Assembly (NCBI GenBank): GCA_014529385.2
Contig: CM043963.1
Span: 72,002,412-72,066,411 of the forward strand
Source: Adiantum capillus-veneris
Lineage: Eukaryota; Streptophyta; Polypodiopsida; Polypodiales; Pteridaceae
DNA length: 64,000 nt
Direction: 5' to 3'
Shown piece after piece: positions 34,594-56,401 of this stretch (within the stretch, counting starts at the first letter, position 1; each line of letters opens with the position of its first letter). The notes beneath the pieces were generated by a model. That model saw only the letters and a program-made list of their open reading frames with translations. It was not told the origin of the DNA and ran no database searches. A program made the position numbers and the translations under genes.

Positions 34594-34790
34594 GCATGTG
34601 GTTGTGTGGTTAGGGCATTGGGCTATGAATTGGAAGGTCATGGGTTCCAAACCTGAGCGAAGGGAGCTGGTCAACATTGATGACTTTTTCTTGCCTTTCG
34701 GTTGCTCTTCGAGATTTGTGTTGATCGTCGATCCCCCACCTAAGGCTTCGCTAGATACCCCGTGGTATATAGTGTCCGGGACTTGATAGA
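34594..34790 (+). mobile_element. tRNA-derived SINE-like sequence
   Basis: GTGGTTGTGTGGTTAGGGC resembles a Ser/Leu-type tRNA 5' half with the A box. GGTTCCAAACC at 34643-34653 matches the B box (GGTTCRANNCC) except for one base. The spacing of about 40 bases fits a pol III promoter. There is no intact cloverleaf, so it is not a tRNA gene. The 3' end is not defined. Confidence 0.5.
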
Positions 34791-34799
34791 AGAAAGAGG

Positions 34800-36035
34800 T
34801 TTCTCAAAAGTGAGGCTTGGTGATTATATGTACTTGAGGATTTTTACAAAATTTTGGGGTCACTTACTTTAATGATGGGTTGTATCTAAAAGAACAAGTT
34901 GTTTGTGTTGCCCATATTCCAAAGAAGCACATCAAACAGTTCAAAGCTTGTGTTTATCTTTGTATTGAGGTGATCTCCCCTTTGCAAAGTAGGACAGACA
35001 AATATTACAAGTGTATGGTGAAAGTTAGTCCAAACAAAGGGCCTCTCTTAGAATCCTAATGAAAGTTTGTAGGGTGCATTAGGCTTTCCCTGTAGTTGAT
35101 AATCAAGTGTGTGAAGCTTTTGTAAAATACCATCAAAAGATTTAAGACTTTGCCTGTGTGTGCTTTGGTTCTTTCAAGCCTCCACTTTGAGGGTGGGTTC
35201 AGGGAGAAAAAGGTATAAGGTGTGAGGAAAATCACCATAAAAGGGGCATGTGAGAAAAGATCCCTATCAAAGGGTCTTTTTTGATAAAGATTCATGGCTC
35301 CCGACAATAAGCACTGCATATTCGACCTAGGGTAAAGGAGCGAATTGTAACACATGTGTCTTTTAAAAGTCATGCACGCCCCAATTTAGAGACAAAAATT
35401 TGGAATATGTTAGGAATCTTGCTTATGTGTCAACTTGTGATTTGTTGAAAACTGTACCATTAGTGGGCCTTGGGTGTTTCTAACCCCTAAAAGACCTCAA
35501 AATTTAAACTTTCTCAAATTGGTTGCCCAAATTAAATCAAAAGAAAATATCAATCTTGGTATTACCTAATCCGCCTTTGCATGAGGAATCTCATGCAAGT
35601 TTCAAAATTCAAATCTGACCAAATTTGCAAAATCCCACCCAAAATTACACTTTTTTTCTTGAGTGTCTCTAAACTCACTCCATTACCCTACCTCTACTCG
35701 AGTGCATGGAATGAGCCTATATGAACCAAGGCTCACTATAAGCTTTTCCTCTAGTCAAAGAGCAAAAAGGAACACTTGAAAATCTCCAATTTTTAGGTCA
35801 AAATATGAAGGATTTTTCGTGTGAACAAGGTGATTTGTACCATTTTACCAATTTTCTCAAGGCACACAAAAAATAAAATGTAGCGAGGATTTTGCAACTT
35901 TGGTTAGGTTTTTTCTTTTGCAAATAGTAATATGATCATATCACTGAGCATTACTCATTATGTGCCTTCTTGAACGATAGGAAGATGTATATGCAACAGA
36001 ATCCCCTGACATCACCGAGAAACATGTTTTAGTAG
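34800..36035. other. Intergenic DNA without recognised genes
   Basis: AT-rich, with stops in all frames and no domain motifs seen. Confidence 0.5.
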
Positions 36036-36039
36036 CCTC

Positions 36040-36295
36040 TAGGGTAAAGGGGCCAATATAAGGCCACTTAAGAGGGGGGGGAGCCAATAGAGGGACATTC
36101 AAATTGAAATGATTAGATCCTATGCTAGGATTGATAGTTTTGAATAAACTTTATGTAAAAATATAGCCCATAGCAAACTCTCATCATTCCACATGCCATA
36201 CCCATCAAAATTTCCGTGTATCTTGAAAAAAATTGCCATTTGATTCAATGTTGTCCTTGTATTGGACCCCGCCCGTTATTGGGCCCTTTACCCTA
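36040..36295. mobile_element. MITE copy 1 (hAT-like ends)
   Basis: Its inverted ends are TAGGGTAAAGGGGCCAATA on the left and a matching TATTGGGCCCTTTACCCTA-like right end. No coding capacity. It aligns to the reverse complement of the copy at 41624-41869, including internal 'GCCAATRGAGGGACA' and 'TAGGATTGATAG' segments. No clear target duplication. Confidence 0.65.
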
Positions 36296-36549
36296 AACTG
36301 GAAATGCCTAAACTCCTCAAAGTTGTTGAAAAATATGGGATGGGGAAAGGGTGGAAACCCCTCATTTAAAACATTGGGCCTAAGCTTTAATGTTCTTATG
36401 GTTGCACCTTTAATCATCTCTTCATTTTTATATGTTGATAATTTGATTCTATGTTTCTTCTTGTCTTTCCTATAGGGTGAAACGTTCTGCGTCGATGCGT
36501 CGTGTTTGTGAATGGAATGTTTAGTAATGACATTGTTCAACCCCTCACC

Positions 36550-36553
36550 CCCT

Positions 36554-36592
<39 letters not shown>

Positions 36593-36606
36593 ACACACAC
36601 ACACAT
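36550..36606. repeat. (TC)n-(CA)n microsatellite
   Basis: TC run followed by a short CA run, within intergenic DNA. Confidence 0.95.
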
Positions 36607-36866
36607 TAACACATGCAAGCTTTGCAGGGTGTCAAAAAGTGCCATATTGTAGGCATGGAGGCCTTTTAAAGTTGTAGTTTTGGCAAGGTTCTTCCCTAGA
36701 AACATGTGGGTGGCTAGGGTCTTGGACATTTCAATGAGACCAAGAGGACATTCGGTTCCTACATGGAACCAAAATGGGGACAATGGTTCAAACAAGCACA
36801 AGCACAAGCACTACGAGAGGTGTGTGTCTGTATGTGTTAATGCGGGGGAGGGGCTTCCTAGGTGCC

Positions 36867-37489
36867 TACTAAAGGGACGGGGCTATACTTAGATAAAGTT
36901 GTTGTTTAGGTCAAATACTTGTCCACATTGTGTGAGTCCGGCCAGGGGGGGTTTGTTTGTGGGGGCGCGCAAGGATCTCTTTAGCTTTTTGTCTCATCCA
37001 ATGGACCCTCTCTCTCTCTCTCTCTCTGCGTCGCACCCTTTTCCACCTGGCACGCGGAGCGCCCCTCGTTGCTCCAACTGGGCACTCTCTCACTCTCTCT
37101 CATGCACAAACCGGAACTCTTTCTCTCTCTCACACACACACCTAGACGACTTGCCACTTGGGTCGCTGTAGTCGAACGGCGGGTTGGTGAGAGCAAATGG
37201 GTCCTCTCTCTCTCTCTCTTTCCGGTGAGCAAAATTCAGCAAATGGGTTCGTTCTCTCTCTCTCCCTCTCTCTTACACACACACACACACACGGTCCGTT
37301 CTCTCTCTCTCTCTCTCAAACACACACACAACGCCGCCACCCGTCGCTAATCGGATCTCTCTCTCTCTCTCTCCCTCTCCGGTGAGCAAAATTCAGCAAA
37401 TGGGTCCGTTCTCTCTCTCTCTCTTAAACACACACACGGTGCGTTCTCTCTCTCTCTCTCTCTCTCATAACGCCGCCACCCGTCGCTAA

Positions 37490-37541
<52 letters not shown>

Positions 37542-37691
37542 GACACGACTGGTGGGTAGTTCTTTCTTCCATTTTACTTCAACGGACTACTAAAGGGACG
37601 GGGCTCTAACCCCTCTCTCTCTCACACACACACAACGACTTGCCACTCGGGTCGCTGTAGTCGAACGGCGGATTGATGCGAGCAAATGGGT

Positions 37692-37727
<36 letters not shown>

Positions 37728-37763
37728 CCCCCCCCCGGTTGAGCAAAATTCAGCAAATGGGTC

Positions 37764-37806
<43 letters not shown>

Positions 37807-37820
37807 CGCCACCTGTCGCT
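36867..37820. repeat. Higher-order CT-rich repeat array upstream of the P450 gene
   Basis: Long (CT)n blocks alternate with recurring unique spacers. GGTGAGCAAAATTCAGCAAA recurs near 37222, 37381 and 37738. CGCCGCCACCYGTCGCTAA recurs near 37332, 37471 and 37804. GACTTGCCACTYGGGTCGC recurs near 37147 and 37636. CTACTAAAGGGACGGGGCT recurs near 36869 and 37586. Order and spacing differ, so the array grew by unequal duplication. It ends about 290 bases before the P450 start codon. Confidence 0.85.
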
Positions 37821-38031
37821 AACTCCTTTTTACTTCAACGGAGGTTGAATATATGTTATTTCGATCTGATTGACCTCTTAGATTGTTTGGTACCTCTTTA
37901 GGCACACAACAGTGAGAGAGGGAGCAACTCCTCTCTTTTCAGATTCTAGGTAGAAAGAGTTTTACTGTGTAATATTGTGTGTGCAATATTATACCTCCCC
38001 CCTTGCAAAAAGCTCATTCAAACTTGCTCTT

Positions 38032-38039
38032 TATATAAA
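38032..38039 (+). promoter_or_regulatory. TATA box of the CYP88-like gene
   Basis: TATATAAA lies 70 bases before the ATG, implying a 5' leader of roughly 40-45 bases. The CT-rich array lies upstream. Confidence 0.6.
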
Positions 38040-38109
38040 GGGGAGAGGAATGCAAGCTCTTGATCCGCACTAAAGAGGAGTTGGGTCATTCAGCAAGTGA
38101 TCAGCTCCA

Positions 38110-47613
<9,504 letters not shown>

Positions 47614-48950
47614 AGAGAATACCGCTACCATACCGTGATTTGCAGAGACACCCCTATTGAAACCTAGGCACTTGTATAGACATTATGAGATAGTCATTAG
47701 ATATGTAAGGGAGTCGGAGCTGCCTTGAGGCATGAGAGGATCACATTAGCAGCTAGCTAATAGAGAAGAGATGTAAATTTTGTAATCCTACAAATTGAGA
47801 TATACTTCAAAAGTTTTGTTAGAGGAGGATGTGTGGAGGCTATAGTCACTAGTCCCCAAGTCTACTCACTAGTCCCCAAAAGTCTACACATTGAGTAAAG
47901 CCCACTAGCCAATTGCACTATTAGGTGCAAGATGTCCATGTATGCAAGTGACTATATACATGAAAATTTATTGATTAACCTTCTTCTCATGAGTGTATGC
48001 TGAGATTCTGTGAAGAATAGAACCAGACAACAGGGGAACACCCTTAATGACAATCTGCAACTCTGCAATAGTGAGTAGGAAAAAAAAATTGAAGTCTGGC
48101 ATTGACATGTCATTTATTTCCAAACTTGTTTTAGTGGGCCAAAATTGTCGGTATCAAAAAAAAAGGGGCTAACCAAAACTTGTGCCCAGATGTATAAGGA
48201 GTTGATATTGTAGTCACTGTGTAGCGAGCCACTTCAAGCATACACTATATCTCTTTTCACACAGTCACCTCCAAGAGAATATGCCAATGCATATAGAATA
48301 CTCAAAAAATAGCTATGCCGAAAGGTTTAGAATACTCTAAAAGTAGCAGGTAGCCACACTTCTGAAAAAAAAAAAAAAAAAGTTAATAACAAGGGGAAGA
48401 AGGTAAGTTCACTAAAAAAAGGTAAACAGAGCCTGTTGACAAGTTTCTTTCGTCTCGATTACCAAGATGATGACACACACAACCCCGCCCCCCCCTCTCT
48501 AACATATATGACAATGACTGCACTCCAAAGTGTACATGATCAAAGGCTTGTTGCCGGCCCATATTATGTATGGTAAGGTACTCCCTGCAATGACACTGCT
48601 GCAAGGCTATGACAGGCCTTGCAACATACATGCCATCTCCAAAGAGACTCCACTAAGACTTCAGTACATTCCAACTTGTAAAGATGGCTTGTTGCCATAA
48701 CTTAATTTGCGCACACATTTTGTTCATTAAAAATGTAGATGTATTATACAAAAGGAGCGTTGAAATCCAAAACAGCTTTAGAGTTACACAACAAGATACA
48801 AAACTGCCTTACTACAAATCAAAATCAAAGCAAGATGGTGCTGAGCAACTCGTTAGTAAAGCTGCAATTTGGGACAAAACGGAAGCTACCTTCGGACACC
48901 TGAAAAGCATGTTCATGTGTCGACCAAACTTTGCCTAATACATGCTTTGT
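47614..48950. other. Intergenic region between two convergent genes
   Basis: It holds the 3' untranslated regions of the P450 gene (plus) and of the zinc-finger gene (minus), with no further gene seen. Poly(A) and poly(C) runs near 48364 and 48484 are simple sequence. Confidence 0.6.
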
Positions 48951-49005
48951 TCCTTGCATTCATCTGCCCAGGGACATTGATCTCTCACCCTTAAAACAGC
49001 TACCA

Positions 49006-51426
49006 TTACCTCCTGTTGAACCCTCCAGGAACGGAACCTTGAGGTTCTCCACCAGAACCACTTGGTCTAGCATTGGGACAATCTTTTGACCAATGACCTT
49101 GAGAGCCACACTTGAAACAAGCACCAGGGGCAGCACTCCCAGAGGATGCTCCCATATTTGTACCAATCCCTGACCTTCCATAACCACTGGCATTTGGGTA
49201 GTTTCGGCTCACATTGGCCTCAGCCCCGTATCTGTTAAATCCCCCTACTGCGCCTTTACTACCAGGGCTAAACTGTTGATTTGGGCAATCTTTGGCCCAA
49301 TGGCCAACCTGGTCACACTTGTAACAGGTCCCCATAGCTCCACTTCCAACCTGTCCAGATCGCATTGTACCACTAAAAGCTTTTGGAGTATTGCTTTGAG
49401 CTGCAGAAGGGCAATCTTTTGCCCAATGGCCATTCATTCCACATTTGTAGCATTGTCCACTAGCAGCATTTGATGCAGGCATATTGTTCGACACAGGCAC
49501 CCTCTCCTTATAAGGGCTTAGCCCATATGCTGGAGCTGTGGATGAAGCAGGCACATTCTCATCACACCATTTGAAGAAGCCACAAGACCCTTCTCCCTGT
49601 AGATTCGGATAATTTTCTAAGATCAAGAAGTAAGAACGTTCAATCATAGAAACAGAGCCCCTAGAAGCCACAAGACCCTACTCCCAGTAGATTGGGATGA
49701 AAAATAAGATTAAGAATATATTAAGACCCTTCTCCCTGTAGATTAGCATGATACTAAGCATATCCAATCATAGAAACATCCAAGCATATACATCCCATAA
49801 GGTCAGCTCAGAATATGGTAGCGCTAAGCTCTTCCCAATGGCATTATAGGAACCAGCATACCGAATGAAGGCTCATGGTGAATCAGATTGGAAAACAAAA
49901 CAAAAGATGGCTGGCTCAAATGAGAAGGTTAAAAAAGCTTTACATTGTGAAAATCACCTGATTGAGAGGACATCTATAGAACTGCCGGCCCATGTTCTTC
50001 TCAGTCTTAGCTGTTAGTGTGATACACAAACCTGCCCCACAAGGACAAGATAGTTCTAAGAGGGTGCGACTGTCACTATGTTCCTTCGGCAGTCCCTGAC
50101 TTGTGCTTGTGTTGCCGTCACACCATTCAAAAAATCCACACTGTCCTTCTTCCTGTACAGAAAAAACTCCCAATGGTCCTTTGATGTTTGAGTTGGGCAT
50201 TTTTTAATAAAGGAACAACAATCACAAAAAGTATGATTCCTTCACACACACACAAAACAAAAGCAAAGCAACACCTTTCTCAAGGGACATCGGTAAAACT
50301 GTCGACCTGCGTTTTTCTCTGTGTTCGCTGTCAGAACCTTGCATACTCCTCCTCCGCAAGGGCAACCCCTCTCTGGCACTTGCGACTGGCTGGGTCTATT
50401 GAAGCAGAAAAGCAGGTAGCTAAGTCGTTACTCTTCCATTATCATGATATAGACACATGCATTCATGAGAAGTCTAGTAAAAAGTTCAAATGAGACACTT
50501 TGAAACCATTGTTGCAAAGACAATCGAAGTGGCCACGCATCTGTCAAAAATGTTTGATTCGCAACCAGACCGTCACCTACCCTGAGAAGCACATAGAGGT
50601 TGCTGTTATAGAGAACAGGCCAAGGCTGACTATCCACAGCTGGCAGGGTTTGAAAAAAGATATATTTTTACGTCCAATGCCATTCCAGCAATCCAAACTA
50701 ACTGGAATAATTGTGTACAAAACATACGAGCTTGCCACAAAGCTATTGCCCTTCAACTCCTCACATGATCCGTTCTTGCATAGTCTCAGTAAATACCAAA
50801 TGACATTTCTCAGAAAAAAACAAAAGAAAGCCATGACAAATGTGCTTCAGCAAGCAAATAATGAAGAAGATAACAAGTAAGGAGCAAGCACCGTACAAGT
50901 TACTGCTGTCAGGTGCCCAAGGATTAGGATTAAAGGACTTGGAAGGACAATCTCTGGCCCAATGTCCCTCCTTGCCACAATGAAAGCAAGCACCTGAGCC
51001 TCCACCCTGTGCACCACCACCGTCAAACCCTAAGTTTACGGAAGCTGAAGAAGCAGCCCCATATCTTGGTTTGACATCAGACCTCGCCTTGGAGGTCATT
51101 GCTTGCCATGTCTCACTATGTGTGCCGCGGAGAGCTGCCATGTAATCCCCCTCAGGCTCAAGCCTTGACCTCTTTGAAGCAGCTTCTTTTTCATCAAAGC
51201 CATGTCCAGCGTCTCCATGGCGCGCATCATAGGGGCTATGTAAGCTGGAAGAAACACTTTCAGCAGGCTCTGCATGTTGCCTATCGTGCTTCCTCCTTAA
51301 GTCTCCTACTTCTTGAGACAGTCGCCTTCGGCCATCCGCTTCTGCTTCGGCGACGGCGGACAGAAAGGCAGCGTCGTCTTCGTCTGCGTCCCCGTCAAGC
51401 GTGAAGTGGTCCATTGCGCTCTGCAT
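49006..51426 (-). CDS. GRF and CCHC zinc-finger protein
   Basis: Four exons on the minus strand join in frame to 478 residues: 51426-50897, 50395-50275, 50152-49958 and 49596-49006. All introns are GT-AG. I used the first ATG (51426); a second in-frame ATG at 51414 has a better context. Residues 147-160 are a CCHC knuckle (CFHCGKEGHWARDC). Two GRF zinc fingers follow at about 188-229 and 253-294. Each has CPCG, then T, GRQFYRCPL and CGFFxWCD. Three more CCHC knuckles lie at 331-344, 373-386 and 442-455, in a Gly/Ser-rich tail. GRF and CCHC fingers bind single-stranded nucleic acid, so an RNA/DNA-binding role is likely. The layout resembles plant 'zinc knuckle (CCHC-type) family' proteins. The exact function is unknown. 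Confidence 0.85.
49581..49760 (-). repeat. Tandemly repeated 3' splice-site region in intron 3 of the zinc-finger gene
   Basis: The sequence around the exon 4 acceptor (plus strand ACAAGACCCTTCTCCCTGTA) recurs near 49668 (ACAAGACCCTACTCCCAGTA) and near 49724 (AAGACCCTTCTCCCTGTA). Each copy contains a potential AG acceptor on the minus strand. The copy nearest exon 4 joins the conserved GRF reading frame. Confidence 0.75.
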
Positions 51427-51523
51427 TCCATAATTTGAAAACGAAATTTTGAAGGAAGAGACCGCAAACAGAAGTCTTGAACTCAAGACAAGTCCAGAGA
51501 AAGGAGAGCATGAGAGAGAGGAC

Positions 51524-51532
51524 CTTTTAAAC
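51524..51532 (-). promoter_or_regulatory. Possible TATA-like element of the zinc-finger gene
   Basis: Minus-strand AGTTTAAAAGG lies about 100 bases before the first ATG, followed by a CT-rich leader. Weak evidence. Confidence 0.35.
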
Positions 51533-51539
51533 TCCTTTG

Positions 51540-54500
51540 TGCCAAACTAATTCAACTATCTGCATGTGGATAAAGGAGTCTGTCTAAAAGTTACATTCCA
51601 TTTAAGTGGTTAGAATTGTTTTTGGTAGCTACTGTCCAACACCGCATTCTCTAATTTGCTTTTGTCTCCTTTGCTCGTTGGACACAAGTTTGCATGTATG
51701 TAAATTGAGGCCAAAATTGTTGCACTTTCTATACCATTTTGTTGGTTATGTGTGAGCTCGAGGCTCAGATTGCCATGTATAAGCTTGAACCTTAAAGTGC
51801 CATACACAAAGGTAGTCATGAGCTAGCACAAGGCAAAGAGCCTCTAGTTGTTCATTTTGTGAAGCTCATTAGCCAATATGTGTTCTGTTTTTCAGTGTCA
51901 AATTCGACCATTGGTTTTTTGGCATGTGAAGTTGAATGGTGAACTTGAATTAACATGGACAATCTTTCTATGTAGTTATAAAGATCAAGATCATGTGTGT
52001 AGGACCATTTGCAAATGCTTGCATTCAAGCAACCTTGTTTACTTAGGATGGTTCAAGGTCTTTATTACTAAAAAGCATTACCAATCAAGCTAATCCCATG
52101 ATAGGACAAAAACCATGAAAATTCCTCAAATCACAAAATATTTACCTTTGTTGATGACAACGAGCCAAAAAGCAATCAGACAAGGCAGTTACAGTGTTAC
52201 CCCCCCACCCCAAACCCATCACCCCTGCCCAAAAAGAAAGAAAGATGCATCCCACTAGGAAGATTTGTGACACACATTAAGAACAAAGTCTATTGGTACG
52301 AACTCTAGTATTACACATTTCAATGTTCTAGTGATTTGACAATCTAAATAGGGAGGCCCTTGCTTCTAATTGATCATGGGAATACAACATTCGCTTGCTA
52401 TGCCATGATTGACAACTTTAATTTCAAGGAACCCAATGTATCAAGCAATATAAATTTTCAAACATCTCTTGAACTATTCCCCCAATTTTGAGCAAAGTTA
52501 ATATCAATGCAAGTACAAATATACTCACAAATTGTGATGAAGTAGATTCACACTTATGTCGAGGAATTCCATACTCAAGCATCTTCTTTCACTAATAATT
52601 ACATATTGTTTGTGAGAATATTTGTATTCATGGACATGGTTTATCGAGTTAAGATGTTGTAAAAACTATTGATATACAATAAGATCAAGTTACTTACTAT
52701 GGACTAACCAGAATCGCTAACCTTACTACCGTGCATTACGGCACAATTTTTGGTAACATCATGTTGTAAACTAAGATATGTTCTTGGAGAACCTCGACCA
52801 ACCTTACTACACCACCATGACTTGATACAAGAATATGGGCCCAAAAGTTAGCATTGCAAAAATTTTACTCTGTAAAGTAGCATGGGTCTTTATCTATTGG
52901 AGCTAGAACACTTTCTTGAGATGGGTTATCACTCCTAAAATTTGTTCTTACCATTTTAGTGGGAACTTTGAAGAGTTGGAAATTAAGTTGGATGAATGAT
53001 TTCTAGTGTGAGCAAATGAGTCAAACTAGGATTTATACAACTCAAAAGTTAATGATCAAAACAAATAGCCATTGAATTGTAGATTACTGAACAAGAAAAT
53101 TGAAATTGAAACCACAACTATAAATGGAAGAAATTAGACCATGATCATCTGCACCAATGTATTAAACAACTAATACAATGCAAAAGATAATAAGTTGAAT
53201 GTGAAGCTAAGATGCAAAATGGGTACAATTTAGTACTAGACAACAATTATAGCTCAGGCAATGCTACCTTAAAGGATTAATAACTAAACGATTGAACCCA
53301 AAAAATGTTATGGGTGTTTCTTTCATAGTCATATAAACTCCATCACCCCTCTACCAATATGTTTTGATTGTGTGGTGCCTTCTATCTATCATCCATTAAC
53401 TATGGCCTCGGCATTGTAAGCAATGTTTCTGCCTTCTCCTTTCCTTCCTTTTTTCTTGTATTTTGGTATCAACAAAAATTTACTTCAGTTTCAAAGTTTC
53501 TCATGTTCTACAATCTAGTTTTTTCGTTACTCTCTCATAGTAGTATTACTTCTCTTGCTTGGTCTATGAAAAAAATTTGAACTCTTCTTCCAAACAAAGA
53601 GTCAAATGTATACTCTCTCCATTGCTTCCTGTTTCCTTTGTAGTCTCTAGCACTCCCGCCGGCTTTAGTCATCCTTGAGCGCTTTCAACTCGCCCCTCCA
53701 AACCACCATTCACCGATCACTAACCCCATCAAATCACTGATTTGACCTTCTTCAATTGATTCGTCCTCTACAACTATGTATGCCTAACTTTTTTTAGGTG
53801 GTATTTTCTTAGCTCTTCAAACAAGCTTCTTCTTTGGATGAATTTGATGACTATTATTGGCTTAACAAGAGTGCCCCACCAGTTCCCTCGGGGCACTTTC
53901 TACATCCATACGTGCTTAACACTCTTCTTGGAGGTAAACAAATTTACAATAACTTCTTCATGTATATTGATATCCATCGTCAGTGTTCTAAGATCTGAAT
54001 ATGGAATGTTTAATTGAGTCTCACGTTGTGCTGATTTTTCAACTTGATTATTTTGTTTACCTTCATTGTCTTTGCCTTCATCTTCTTGTTGATCCTTTTA
54101 TTTAGCCTTCTTAGAGTTTACTTCCCAATGGGTGATTCTTTTAATTGCTAATAGCTCAAATTCTTCATATCTTTTGACTTGCATCGCTTTCTCTTATGGT
54201 GTTAAACCACAATTTTTCTTCATTTGTCATCATAAACAAATTGCTTCTGTTTCTCTAGTATCTTGTTTCCCCTTATTGTCAAGAGCATCTGGATTAGCCC
54301 CATACATGTGAATATATGTGTGGGGGGGGAATGAAGATGATTCACTCTCTTGACACCACAAGAAGACTTGAAATATGAGAGAGTACAAACCAATGTAATA
54401 CTCAAGACCCAAATAGGTTTCATGATACGTTATTCATAAAACATTTTAAATGTGAATAATTGATGTATAATATATTCAGCCATATTTGAACAAATTATTA

Positions 54501-55150
54501 TACTATGACACGTCACTATTTTTTAAAATCTTGTATTTGTTCTTACATATTGATCGATACGTTATTGATCGATAGAGTAATCGATCAATAGTCTTATCAA
54601 TCGATTTAAATGGGTATAAATACTATCGATTTCACCAGGTTGAACATCTCTCACCTTCTTTAAGCTGCAATGTTAACCCGAGTAGCAAAAGGTATAGAGA
54701 TTTAGATTTTCTTTAAAAAAACATTAAATGTATTTTGTAGAAGAGAAATCCTAAATTGGCTAGTTACATGTAGCTTGAATATATGATACTTTAGTTTTGG
54801 CTTTAGAAGCTGGACAATATTGAAATAGATGAGATTTAAAGAATTTTTTAGCTCCATCTTTTTTCGATACTTAAAAATAGTTGATGTCATTGGATAATCA
54901 TTGGCATTATTATTGTTGCATGGACAATCTCTTGCCTACTAATAAATTAAGCATTTGAGTCATGTGTTAAGTTTTAGAGGTTAACACGTCATATAGGTTT
55001 AGAGTGTTGGGGATTGGTATAAGAAATAAGGGTTACTTTTGTGGATTATGGTATAAATTTAGTTAACCCCTTGAAGATGATTTTTGAATAACAATGAACG
55101 AGGACATACTTTGCAAATTGGATATAATCAAATAGGGTAAGTTGTCTGTT
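51540..55150. other. AT-rich intergenic region
   Basis: No supported gene. A short open stretch near 53815-53997 reads ASSLDEFDDYYWLNKSAPP and then PVPSGHFLHPYVLNTLLGG before a possible GT donor at 53934. I do not recognise it and its neighbours are full of stops. Motif-like GATCGATA repeats near 54551-54605 are short. Confidence 0.45.
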
Positions 55151-55159
55151 AGGAGTTTT

Positions 55160-56260
55160 ATGCAAAGAAAATTAAGGAATTGACCAAGCAGTTGAATGAG
55201 CCACCATCAAAAAATAGATGCATGCATGGTTTTTGAGTGGGTTCAGAAGAAAGCAATCAAGAGAACAGGAAGTGTCAGCACCAACTCAAAAGTTTAATGA
55301 TCTGGTGCAAAGAGCTCTGAAGTTAGACCAACATGCCAAGAAAGAGAAGGGCCGTAAAGGAAAGGAGAGTTCTAGTTTTAGTGAATCATCTATTGAAGGA
55401 TACAACATCAACTCCAGCTCTTCATATAGTGATTTGGAGGACACATCTAAGAGTAGAAAGAGGGAAGCCTGGACTAAAAATATTGAGACACTATCTAAGC
55501 AGATATATAAGGTATCCACCAAGATCAAACCTTCAGTAGGAAAAGTAGAGACTTGGTGCAAAAAATGCAAGTCAAAAGAGCACAGTTCTCATGAATTTTT
55601 TCCAATGCACTTATTGCAAAGATTTTGACCACCTATGGAACAATGCAAAAGAAAAGTGCATAATTTCAAGGAAGGAAAAGATGTTTCCATGACAACTCTG
55701 ACAAATCCAAAACCAGCTAAGCAAGAAAAGATACAAAGAACAAGGATAATGGAGCTAGTACCAGCAATATGGCAAGAGGAGAATGCTATCAAAAAATTTC
55801 GGTAGAGGTAGGGGTAGAGCTTACTTTACCATACGAAACTTTAGTTGATATACCTATGGAAAATATGAACACTTGGCAGTGCAACATCTAGATAATCTTA
55901 AAATATGGACACTTTGCAGCGCAATGTCCAAATAATCTAAAAATATAGAGCTAACTTTAGCAGACGCAAGTTTAGTTGCTATACTTATGGAAAATACGAA
56001 CACTTTTGTAACACAATGTCTAGATAATCTGAAAGACGAAGTGGTCAAAATAAAGGTGGAAGATCCAGTTCCAAAGCATGTGATTCATTAGGAGTTCTGG
56101 AGTTGTCATCAAAGAATTACGAGGTGAGCCATCCAGTCAAACAAGGCAAAGCAAAGAGGCTCAAAAGTGGAGAAGCAAAGACCTATTTGGAAGGCCAAGG
56201 AAAAGGCCAAAGAAGTGGATGAGAGGCAAAAGCATGTGGGGGCGCGTTGCGTGCGTGCTT
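55160..56260 (+). pseudogene. Retrotransposon gag relic with degenerate zinc knuckles
   Basis: The open part 55218-55628 has a basic, Ser-rich linker and WCKKCKSKEHSSHEF, a decayed C-x2-C-x4-H knuckle. Downstream frames contain repeated knuckle-like pieces (YTYGKYEHLAVQHLDNLK, then a related one near 55900, and YGKYEHF-like at about 55985). This suggests an internal repeat of a CxxCGKxGHxxxxC unit. Many stops are present and no protease or RT follows. It is probably a Ty3/gypsy gag. Confidence 0.5.
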
Positions 56261-56401
56261 GTGCAAGGTGGGTGAAGGTAGGCACCTCGGTAGGCACTTG
56301 CTTTGGGGGAAACACACAGGACTGTCAAGAAGTAGTGTGTGTCTCTTTATTAGTTTTGTATATATGAGAATTTATGTAACATTTAATGGTCTAAAAACTT
56401 A

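Noticed and set aside
36205-36807. 200-codon minus-strand frame
   Set aside because: It spans a MITE end and a (TC)n tract and has no domain; chance.
37205-37820. CRISPR-like alternation of repeats and spacers
   Set aside because: The 'spacers' are themselves repeated and the 'repeats' are CT microsatellites of varying length; eukaryotic context.
50500-50880. 126-codon plus-strand frame
   Set aside because: Antisense to intron 1 of the zinc-finger gene; no recognisable domain.
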